Below the pieces are notes generated by a model, which was not told the DNA's origin, ran no database searches, and worked only from the letters and a program-made list of their open reading frames with translations. Of a stretch of DNA of 5,634 nucleotides, positions 1 through 5,297 are shown piece after piece. Every line of letters starts with the position of its first letter. The first letter of the stretch is position 1. A program made the translations under genes and the position numbers. This stretch comes from Acidobacteriaceae bacterium (GTDB lineage: Bacteria > Acidobacteriota > Terriglobia > Terriglobales > Acidobacteriaceae), in assembly GCA_003154055.1 (NCBI GenBank), contig PMCH01000130.1, positions 1-5,634 of the forward strand, written 5' to 3'.

Positions 1-825
1 GGTCGCCCTCTGCCGCCGCAGGTCGTCGAAGAAATCCGGCATCGGTATTCGCTGATCGGCTTTTCGCCTCTCGCTTGCTGGACGTTGCTGCAAGCAGATC
101 AACTGTCGCAGTCGCTGAAGATGCCGGTCTTCGTCGGCATGCGCAACTGGAAGCCGTTCATTGCCGACACGGTGAAAGCAATCTCCGCGCAGGGCTACGA
201 GCGCGTGATTGCCATCTGCCTCGCGCCGCAGAACTCGCGTACCAGCGTCGGACTTTATCGGAGCGCCGTGGTGAGTGAAGCGAGCCTCTCCTTCGCGCTG
301 GATTTCGTCGAAGAGTGGCACGATCAGCCGCTGCTGGCGAAAGCGTTCGCGGAAAAATTACGGGCCGGTTGGGAGAAAGCAAGCGCAGAAAACGGAGCGA
401 AGCTTCCCGTCATTTTCACCGCCCACAGTGTTCCTCAACGCACCATCACCGAAGGCGATCCCTACGAAAAGCAGTCGAAAGAAACCGCTGAACTGGTTGC
501 GCAAGAAGCCGGACTCTCAGCCGGCGACTGGACCTTCGCCTTCCAGAGCCAGGGGATGTCCGGCGGCGTTTGGATCGGCCCCACGGTGGAGGAAACAATT
601 CTCGGCCTCAAAGCCAGGGGGCATCGAGGCGTCTTCGTGCACCCCATCGGATTTCTGTGCGATCACGTGGAAGTGCTTTACGACATCGACATCGCCTTCA
701 AGCAGTTTGCCGAAAAGGAAGACATGCGCCTCTGGAGAGCCGACTCTCTGAACGGATCGTCTCTTTTGACAGAGGCGTTAGCGGCGCTCGCCAGTGATCG
801 AATGAGGAGCAACCTGGAGAAATGA
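1..825 (+). CDS. hemH: Ferrochelatase, 3' part (5' end outside window)
   Basis: The enzyme inserts Fe2+ into a porphyrin (protoporphyrin IX, or coproporphyrin III in the CpfC branch) at a late step of heme synthesis. The frame is open from base 1 with no start in sight, so the gene is cut by the window edge. 274 residues remain; by comparison with B. subtilis HemH (His183) about 40 N-terminal residues are missing. The visible protein begins with the family's substrate-loop region (RPLPPQVVEEIRHRYSLIG, then SPL) and continues through PVFVGMRNWKPFI and LAPQNSRTSVGLY. The catalytic His lies in FTAHSVP (codon 142, bases 424-426), followed by EGDPY, and the catalytic Glu lies in DHVEVLYD (codon 224, bases 670-672). 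Their 82-residue spacing matches the family. The TTG at 85 is internal, not the true start. Oddities: the loop reads IG-F-SPL where relatives usually have two glycines, and Ala stands where B. subtilis has Glu272. The porphyrinogen oxidase gene follows 21 nt downstream, suggesting an operon. The family assignment is very secure. Confidence 0.96.
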   Translation, partial: GRPLPPQVVEEIRHRYSLIGFSPLACWTLLQADQLSQSLKMPVFVGMRNWKPFIADTVKAISAQGYERVIAICLAPQNSRTSVGLYRSAVVSEASLSFALDFVEEWHDQPLLAKAFAEKLRAGWEKASAENGAKLPVIFTAHSVPQRTITEGDPYEKQSKETAELVAQEAGLSAGDWTFAFQSQGMSGGVWIGPTVEETILGLKARGHRGVFVHPIGFLCDHVEVLYDIDIAFKQFAEKEDMRLWRADSLNGSSLLTEALAALASDRMRSNLEK

Positions 826-842
826 CTGAGAACTGAGAACTG
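825..842 (+). repeat. Tandem 7-nt repeat in hemH/hemG spacer
   Basis: The unit ACTGAGA occurs twice in perfect tandem (825-831 and 832-838), followed by a partial third copy, ACTG (839-842). The first base belongs to the hemH stop codon. Stop codons fall in all three forward frames here: TGA at 823-825, 827-829 and 834-836. No strong Shine-Dalgarno sequence is present before the next ATG at 847; GAG within this repeat (835-837) is the only weak candidate. The repeat itself is directly visible. Whether it has a role in translational coupling or is a spreading intergenic repeat is unknown. Confidence 0.7.
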
Positions 843-846
843 CTTC

Positions 847-2250
847 ATGAGACGCATTGCCATCATCGGCGGCGGAATCTCCGGCCTGGCGGCCGCATTC
901 GCGCTGGAGGAAAGGCGCCGCGCCGGCAATCTGCCCGTCGAGTACGTGTTGTTCGAAGCGAGCCCTCGCCTAGGTGGTGTGATGGTCACCGACCGCGTTG
1001 ATGGGTGTCTGGTCGAAGCCGGGCCCGATTCGTTCCTTACCGAGAAGCCGTGGGCCATTGAGCTCTGCAAGAAGATTGGCTTGGGCGATCAACTTATCGG
1101 TTCCAATGATCCGGAACGCAAGACCTACATCCTGGTAAAGGGCAAGCTGCTCGTGATGCCCGACGGCCTGATGTTCATGGTGCCCACCAAGATCCTGCCC
1201 ACGGTATTTTCGCCACTGTTTTCGCTGCGCTCCAAGATCCGCATGGCAGGCGAATGGTTCCATCCTCCGCGCGCAGCATCAACCGACGAAACCGTCGCTG
1301 AATTCGTCGAACGCCATTACGGACCCGAGATGGTCGACCGCCTCGCCGACCCTCTACTCTCCGGCGTTTACGGCGGCGAAGCTTCGCAGTTAAGCGTGCG
1401 CGCGGTGCTTTCGCGCTTCACCGACATGGAAGCCAAGCACGGCAGTTTGGGGCGCGCCATGCTGGCAGCGCGCAGGAAGATGGCGAGTGCTCCGAAGCGG
1501 CCCGCTGCTCCGTTGTTTACATCGCTCAAAGAAGGTATGCAGCAGATGGTGGACGCCCTGGTGGAGCGCCTCGACCCGAACACGGTCCGCGTTTCGTCTA
1601 CGGTGCAGTCGGTGACTGCGCAGGAAAGCGGCTGGACCGTTTCCGCCGGCTATCAGAGCGACCACTTCGATGCGCTGATCGTTGCCACCCCGGCGCCCGC
1701 CGCGGCGTCTGTGCTGCGCATGACCCAGGAAAAGCTGGCGTCGGAACTGGCCGATATTCGCTACAGCTCTTCGGTGACGGTCACGGTCGGCTACGACGAA
1801 ACCGTGCGCCGCTCATTGCCGCCGGGTTTCGGTTTTCTCGTGCCTCGCAGTGAAGGCCGCCGCATGCTCGCCGCCACCTTCGTCCACAACAAGTTTCCCC
1901 ACCGCGCCCCGGAAAACCGCGCCATTGTCCGTTGTTTCCTGGGCGGCGCGCGCGATGAGCAAGTCCTCGACAGCAGTGATGACGACATTCTGCGCATCGT
2001 CCGCAGCGAACTGCAGCAGATTCTCGGTCTCTCCGCCGAGCCGCTGTTCACCCGCGTCTATAAATGGAAGGGTGCCATGGCGCAGTACAGCGTGGGGCAT
2101 CTCGATCGCTTGCGGCGTATCGAAACATTGTGCCAGGGGCTCCCGGGCCTCGCACTGGCCGGCAACGGCTACAGCGGAATCGGTGTGCCCGACTGCGTTC
2201 GCTCGGGCACGGAAGCCGCGGGCCGAGTCTGCAGCCTGCTGGGACTGTAG
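847..2250 (+). CDS. hemG: HemY-type protoporphyrinogen/coproporphyrinogen oxidase
   Basis: This is an FAD-dependent, oxygen-dependent-type oxidase that removes six electrons from protoporphyrinogen IX or coproporphyrinogen III to give the porphyrin used by the ferrochelatase encoded just upstream. It is complete at 467 residues, almost the length of B. subtilis HemY (about 470). The N-terminus holds the Rossmann FAD motif (IIGGGISG, G8-x-G10-x-x-G13), the ribose-binding Glu37 in FEASPRLGG, and the EAGPDSFLTEKP segment (57-68) typical of the family. The C-terminus has the second FAD contact, ALAGNGYSGIGVPDCV (436-451), followed by SGTEAAGRV. It belongs to the amine oxidase/PPO fold and is not the flavodoxin-like HemG of E. 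coli, although hemG is the symbol often given. ATG 847 is chosen because the Rossmann strand starts immediately after it. The ribosome site is weak, so coupling to hemH translation is plausible. Sequence alone does not tell which of the two porphyrinogens is used. Confidence 0.95.
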   Translation: MRRIAIIGGGISGLAAAFALEERRRAGNLPVEYVLFEASPRLGGVMVTDRVDGCLVEAGPDSFLTEKPWAIELCKKIGLGDQLIGSNDPERKTYILVKGKLLVMPDGLMFMVPTKILPTVFSPLFSLRSKIRMAGEWFHPPRAASTDETVAEFVERHYGPEMVDRLADPLLSGVYGGEASQLSVRAVLSRFTDMEAKHGSLGRAMLAARRKMASAPKRPAAPLFTSLKEGMQQMVDALVERLDPNTVRVSSTVQSVTAQESGWTVSAGYQSDHFDALIVATPAPAAASVLRMTQEKLASELADIRYSSSVTVTVGYDETVRRSLPPGFGFLVPRSEGRRMLAATFVHNKFPHRAPENRAIVRCFLGGARDEQVLDSSDDDILRIVRSELQQILGLSAEPLFTRVYKWKGAMAQYSVGHLDRLRRIETLCQGLPGLALAGNGYSGIGVPDCVRSGTEAAGRVCSLLGL

Positions 2251-2294
2251 TTGCCCGCCGGCGCACTTGCTTTCGCCAGAGCCGCAATTGTTCG

Positions 2295-2504
2295 CTAGGC
2301 CTTGGTCGTGACGTTGTCGCTCAGATGGTCCTTCGTGTAGTCCTCGAGCTGGTTTTCGTATACCAGGGCTGCATGGTCGTCGCAGCTTGGCTCGCCGTCC
2401 ATCAGCCGAACGGTCGGTTTACCGCAGATTGTGCAACGAAGCGTTTTGCTGCCGGCCGCCCTCGTGACCTTCTTCACCTTCGCGGACTTCCCCTTGCTCT
2501 TCAT
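2295..2504 (-). CDS. Small Lys-rich protein with CxxC/CxxH zinc-site pattern
   Basis: This 69-residue protein is not assigned to any family I know. The first 20 residues are strongly basic (MKSKGKSAKVKKVTRAAGSK). A compact putative zinc site follows: C24-x2-C27-x13-C41-x2-H44 (TLRCTICGKP ... GEPSCDDHAA). An acidic/polar, probably helical tail runs to residue 69. The frame stays open for 63 more codons upstream, to a GTG at 2693. The ATG at 2502-2504 is preferred because a perfect AAGGAG lies 5 nt before it (2510-2515), and because the zinc-site portion is the only part that looks protein-like. The gene converges with the porphyrinogen oxidase gene (44 nt apart) and is divergent from the transporter gene. 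Such a layout suggests an independent small transcription unit. A basic arm plus zinc knuckle would fit nucleic-acid or ribosome contact, but that is inference; a purely structural zinc site is equally possible. Confidence 0.72.
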   Translation of the reverse strand: MKSKGKSAKVKKVTRAAGSKTLRCTICGKPTVRLMDGEPSCDDHAALVYENQLEDYTKDHLSDNVTTKA

Positions 2505-2509
2505 CGACA

Positions 2510-2515
2510 CTCCTT
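2510..2515 (-). promoter_or_regulatory. Strong Shine-Dalgarno of the small zinc-site gene
   Basis: On the minus strand AAGGAG stands 5 nt upstream of the ATG at 2502-2504. It is the only near-ideal ribosome binding site in the window, and it decides the start of the 69-residue protein against the longer 132-residue reading. None of the other complete genes here has a comparable site. Confidence 0.8.
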
Positions 2516-2710
2516 CAGCTTTCTTCTCACTTCCATTCTTCGACAGATTCAGCCGGAAAGATGTGATCGCCGAACAGTTTGGCTGTGACTCGAGTACGTC
2601 TGAGTTCAGAACGCCTGAAGCCCCCATCGTCAAGAATTCAAAGGCCAAATCCACGATAGGAGCTGTGTAGATTCGGGAAAATAGCGGCATCACCCTGCTA
2701 TCCTCAGAAC
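2516..2710. other. Divergent intergenic region
   Basis: This stretch separates the start of the small zinc-site gene (- strand) from the transporter gene (+ strand) and should hold promoters for both. On the minus strand a TTGACG (2628-2633) resembles a -35 box, but no convincing -10 box lies at 16-18 nt. On the plus strand there is an extended -10-like element just before the transporter ATG, listed separately. It is less GC-rich than the flanking genes. No hairpin, repeat or RNA gene was recognised here. Confidence 0.45.
2696..2704 (+). promoter_or_regulatory. Possible extended -10 element of the transporter gene
   Basis: TGCTATCCT reads as an extended -10 element (TG-n-TATCCT, 4 of 6 matches to TATAAT). 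Transcription would start about 7 nt downstream, at or next to the ATG at 2711. Together with the lack of a Shine-Dalgarno sequence, this suggests a leaderless or nearly leaderless mRNA. No good -35 box is visible. This is a pattern match only and could be chance. Confidence 0.3.
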
Positions 2711-3658
2711 ATGCCCGAATCTCCCCAGCGCTGGAAGGTCATTTTTGCCTTCGGGCTGGTCTATGTCTTCTGGGGCTCGACCTATCTCGGCATCGGCATT
2801 GCGGTTGAGCAAATTCCACCCGGCCTGATGTGCGCCGCCCGCTTCTCCGTTGCCGGCTTGGTCATGCTCGCCTGGTGCGCACTCACCGGACGCCGCATCC
2901 GCTACTCGCCGCGCGAACTCTTTCACATGGCGGTCGTCGGCATTCTGCTCCTGATGGGAGGCAATCTCACACTCTCCTATGCCGAGCGGATTGTTCCCAC
3001 CGGGCTGGCTGCGCTCCTGATTGCTTCGACGCCGCTCTGGTTCCTGGTGCTGGACAGCCTTCTGCTCGGCGACCATCACATCTCGCGCCGCGGAAAGATT
3101 GGGTTGTTGCTGGGTATTGCGGGGGTGGTCGTCCTCATCTGGCCCAAGCTGATGGCGTCCAGTTCGATCGGCCGTCGCGAACTGTGGTGGTTGCTGGCGT
3201 TGCAGGCCGGTTCGTTCAGTTGGGCGCTGGGCTCGGTGCTTTCCAAGAAGTGGCAAACCGCCTCCGACCCCTTCAGCGCTACCGCTTGGCAAGTCATCTT
3301 CGCAGGCATCGCCAACCTGAGCTTTGCTTTGCTGTTCGAGAAGGTCTCGGGCGTGATCTGGACCGCGCGCGGCATCGGCGCCATCCTGTATCTGGTCGTC
3401 TGCGGCTCCTGGATCGGTTACACCGCTTACATCTGGCTGCTTCAGCATGTTCCCACTTCGAAAGTATCCACCTACGCCTACGTCAATCCCGTGGTTGCGG
3501 TCTTCTTAGGATGGCTTGTCCTCCACGAGCGCATTGATCACTTCATCCTGATGGGCAGTGCCGTGATCGTAGCTTCCGTTGTCCTGGTCACCAGCGCCAG
3601 GATCAGGAGTCGAACGGTGGCCGAGGAACTGCCCCCGGTCGAGGCTGCCGGGGACTAG
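2711..3658 (+). CDS. EamA-family (DMT superfamily) membrane transporter
   Basis: This 315-residue inner-membrane protein is predicted to have ten hydrophobic helices (about 8-28, 37-58, 71-90, 95-118, 128-145, 157-178, 189-210, 220-241, 252-272, 276-296) arranged as two repeated EamA domains (about 10-143 and 160-295). Length and layout match the drug/metabolite transporter superfamily, most like E. coli YedA. Family marks are FWGSTYLGI (20-28) in helix 1, GLAALLIASTPLW (98-110) in helix 4, and TYAYVNPVVAVFLGW (254-268) followed by HE (272-273) in helix 9. Relatives export amino acids, metabolites or drugs, usually by proton exchange; the substrate cannot be told from sequence. The C-terminal tail (297-315) is polar and acidic and probably cytoplasmic. 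ATG 2711 is the first start giving a complete first helix. There is no Shine-Dalgarno sequence. The gene stands alone between a divergent small gene and a 183-nt gap, so its neighbours give no hint of the substrate. Confidence 0.93.
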   Translation: MPESPQRWKVIFAFGLVYVFWGSTYLGIGIAVEQIPPGLMCAARFSVAGLVMLAWCALTGRRIRYSPRELFHMAVVGILLLMGGNLTLSYAERIVPTGLAALLIASTPLWFLVLDSLLLGDHHISRRGKIGLLLGIAGVVVLIWPKLMASSSIGRRELWWLLALQAGSFSWALGSVLSKKWQTASDPFSATAWQVIFAGIANLSFALLFEKVSGVIWTARGIGAILYLVVCGSWIGYTAYIWLLQHVPTSKVSTYAYVNPVVAVFLGWLVLHERIDHFILMGSAVIVASVVLVTSARIRSRTVAEELPPVEAAGD

Positions 3659-3674
3659 TGCTGCGACCCTGTGG

Positions 3675-3695
3675 GGACGGGTCTCTGACCCGTCC
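3675..3695. repeat. Perfect palindrome, 9-bp stem with 3-nt loop
   Basis: GGACGGGTC, a TCT loop and GACCCGTCC form an uninterrupted nine-base-pair hairpin starting 17 nt after the transporter stop codon. No T-run follows, so it is not a standard intrinsic terminator, although it could still protect the 3' end of the transcript or slow polymerase. From memory, closely similar palindromes occur in many intergenic regions of acidobacterial genomes, so a dispersed REP-like repeat is my preferred reading. That copy number claim has not been checked. Confidence 0.6.
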
Positions 3696-3812
3696 GGGCC
3701 GAGCGCAGCGCGTCGCGGCGGCAAGGGCTCCACGCCATCAGGAGACATGCTCTAGCCTGTCCTTCTCCGCGGCGGTTGGCCTGCCGTCCCAAGCTGCGTG
3801 ACCAGATTCTTC

Positions 3813-3836
3813 AGTACACTCTTTAGTACGGTACCG
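3813..3836. repeat. GTAC motif cluster upstream of rhomboid gene
   Basis: AGTAC occurs at 3813-3817 and again at 3825-3829, exactly 12 nt apart. A further GTAC (3831-3834) lies within the palindrome CGGTACCG (3829-3836). The cluster ends 5 nt before the ATG at 3842. It could be an operator or part of the promoter (TAGTAC at 3824-3829 is weakly -10-like), or chance; there is no direct support for either. Confidence 0.3.
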
Positions 3837-3841
3837 CTCTT

Positions 3842-5287
3842 ATGTCCAATTGCGCCCAGTGCGGACGGCCCCTGCCTTCGTTTTCGACCGGCGAACTGAC
3901 CGATGTGTGTCCGGAATGCCGGCAACGCGCCGCCACCATGCCCGACCCATCCGCGAGCGTGACGAAACGCGTGGCTCCGCCCCGGCCGCCGATGACGATC
4001 GCTCTGATTGCAATCAACGTTGTAGTTTTTGTGGCGATGGTCGCGAGTGGCGTGTCATTCGTCGCACCCACCACCGCAGATCTGCTGAAGTGGGGCGCTG
4101 ACTGGGGCCCGCAAACCCTGGGCGCGCAGCCCTGGCGGGCGCTGACTTCCAACTACCTGCATATCGGCATCATCCACATCCTTTTGAACATGTGGTGCCT
4201 GTGGAACCTCGGGTTGCTCGCGGAGCGCGTGTTCGGAAGGTTCACCTTCCTGCTGGTCTATACGGTCTGCGGATTGGCGGGAAGTGTTGCCAGTTTATGG
4301 TGGCATCCTATGGTAGTTGGCGCAGGCGCTTCGGGTGCAATCTTTGGCATCGCCGGCGCGCTGATTGCGGCGCTGTACCTGGGAAAACTGCCTGTGTCCC
4401 GCGAAGCGCTGCGACCGACCCTGAAGAGCCTGGTCAGCTTTGCGGTCTACAACCTGTTCATCGGTGCCGCCATCGGTATTGTGGACAACTCGGCGCACAT
4501 CGGCGGGCTGGTGATGGGACTTGCCCTGGGCGCAGTCCTCGGACGCGTTCTGATGGACGAGCCTGATCGACGCAAGACAGCGGAGGTTTTCTTGTTTCTC
4601 GCCGCAGCCGTCCTGCTGCTGGGCTGCGGCTGGGCGGTGCGACAAAGCCACGGAGACGTAGTTGCGGTCGAGAAAGGCCGCTACGCGCTCGAAGAGCGCG
4701 ACGCCGGCGAGGCGATTCGCAATCTCGAGCCCGTTGTGAAAGCGCACCCTGACGACAATCAGGCGCTTGTTCTGCTGGGCCGCGCCTACATCGACAAGAA
4801 GGAATTCGTGCGAGCCGAAACCGTGCTGCAGCGGGCCGTCGCCAATCGGCCCAGCAGTCGCGCGGCAAAATTGACTCTCGGTTTCCTGTATGTTGCCACC
4901 CAGCGGTGGGAGGCTGGAAGGCAGATTTTTTCCGAGCTTACCCAATCCGTCCCGAAAGATGAGTACTCCTGGCTGCTGCTGGGGAATTCGCTCGACGGCC
5001 TGGGCCGGGAGCCGGAGGCAATCGAGGCGTATCAGCGTTGCATCGAGCTGAGTCCGAAGAATGCCTATGCTTATCGCGACCTGGGATTCTCGCAGCTCAA
5101 GCTGAAACAGACCGATGCCGCGATCCAGAGCCTGCAAAAGTCGCTGGAACTCAACCCCAGGGACCTTCGAGCGCAACAAGCGCTGGCGGGGGCTTTTCTT
5201 GCCGCCGGCCGGCGCGACGATGCCCAGGCGGCCTTGAAAAAGGCAGAGGAGCTCAAGGCTTCAGGCACAGACTCCGACGAAGAGTGA
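3842..5287 (+). CDS. Rhomboid intramembrane serine protease with zinc ribbon and TPR repeats
   Basis: This 481-residue multidomain membrane protein is expected to cleave membrane-anchored substrates within the bilayer. Residues 1-30 form a four-Cys zinc ribbon (C4-x2-C7 and C23-x2-C26), followed by a Pro-rich linker (35-50). The rhomboid core spans about 51-240, with helices near 51-70, 107-125, 133-152, 162-182, 194-213 and 219-237. The catalytic pair is present: Ser164 in GASG (bases 4331-4333) and His219 in NSAHIGG (bases 4496-4498). The oxyanion/packing motif H107-x4-H112-x3-N116 and the WR motif (98-99) are also intact, so activity is expected. A seventh helix (about 248-266) follows. 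Six TPR units then run from about 274 to 474, and the end is acidic. By the GlpG topology rule the zinc ribbon would be cytoplasmic and, after helix 7, the TPR array outside. B. subtilis YqgP (GluP) has a similar rhomboid-helix 7-TPR order, but no zinc ribbon that I recall. ATG 3842 keeps the ribbon complete; there is no clear Shine-Dalgarno sequence. The substrate is unknown. Confidence 0.93.
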   Translation: MSNCAQCGRPLPSFSTGELTDVCPECRQRAATMPDPSASVTKRVAPPRPPMTIALIAINVVVFVAMVASGVSFVAPTTADLLKWGADWGPQTLGAQPWRALTSNYLHIGIIHILLNMWCLWNLGLLAERVFGRFTFLLVYTVCGLAGSVASLWWHPMVVGAGASGAIFGIAGALIAALYLGKLPVSREALRPTLKSLVSFAVYNLFIGAAIGIVDNSAHIGGLVMGLALGAVLGRVLMDEPDRRKTAEVFLFLAAAVLLLGCGWAVRQSHGDVVAVEKGRYALEERDAGEAIRNLEPVVKAHPDDNQALVLLGRAYIDKKEFVRAETVLQRAVANRPSSRAAKLTLGFLYVATQRWEAGRQIFSELTQSVPKDEYSWLLLGNSLDGLGREPEAIEAYQRCIELSPKNAYAYRDLGFSQLKLKQTDAAIQSLQKSLELNPRDLRAQQALAGAFLAAGRRDDAQAALKKAEELKASGTDSDEE

Positions 5288-5297
5288 TTCGAGACTT

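Larger units (their letters stand above)
3659..3841. other. Intergenic region between transporter and rhomboid genes
   Basis: These 183 nt have no convincing gene. They hold the perfect palindrome at 3675-3695, a very GC-rich stretch just after it (about 3696-3735), and a short, less GC-rich segment with repeated GTAC motifs directly before the rhomboid ATG. The rhomboid promoter should lie in the last 60 nt, but no good -35/-10 pair and no Shine-Dalgarno sequence is evident. Confidence 0.5.

Noticed and set aside
75..278. Small + strand frame within hemH
   Set aside because: Out of frame with a certain gene, Arg-rich, no ribosome site and no domain.
85..825. TTG at 85 as the start of hemH
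   Set aside because: The family's conserved sequence continues in frame upstream to base 1 and beyond, so the TTG is internal.
2064..2588. 174-codon + strand frame overlapping the end of hemG and covering the small zinc-site gene
   Set aside because: No domain and an Arg/Gly-rich out-of-frame composition; it overlaps two better-supported genes.
2505..2693. In-frame N-terminal extension of the small zinc-site protein (to GTG at 2693)
   Set aside because: An ideal AAGGAG with 5-nt spacing sits before the internal ATG at 2502-2504. The extension has no good ribosome site and would run into the transporter's likely promoter.
2690..3448. 252-codon open frame on the - strand opposite the transporter gene
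   Set aside because: The product is a low-complexity His/Gln/Asp/Gly-rich sequence typical of antisense of a membrane-protein gene; the + strand EamA protein is unmistakable.
3675..3695. Intrinsic terminator of the transporter gene
   Set aside because: The hairpin is perfect but is followed by a GC-rich stretch and no T-run, so a classical Rho-independent terminator is not supported.
4295..5179. Long open frame on the - strand (294 codons) opposite the rhomboid-TPR gene
   Set aside because: Shadow of a high-GC coding region: the + strand frame has clear rhomboid and TPR motifs, and the antisense product shows no recognisable domain.
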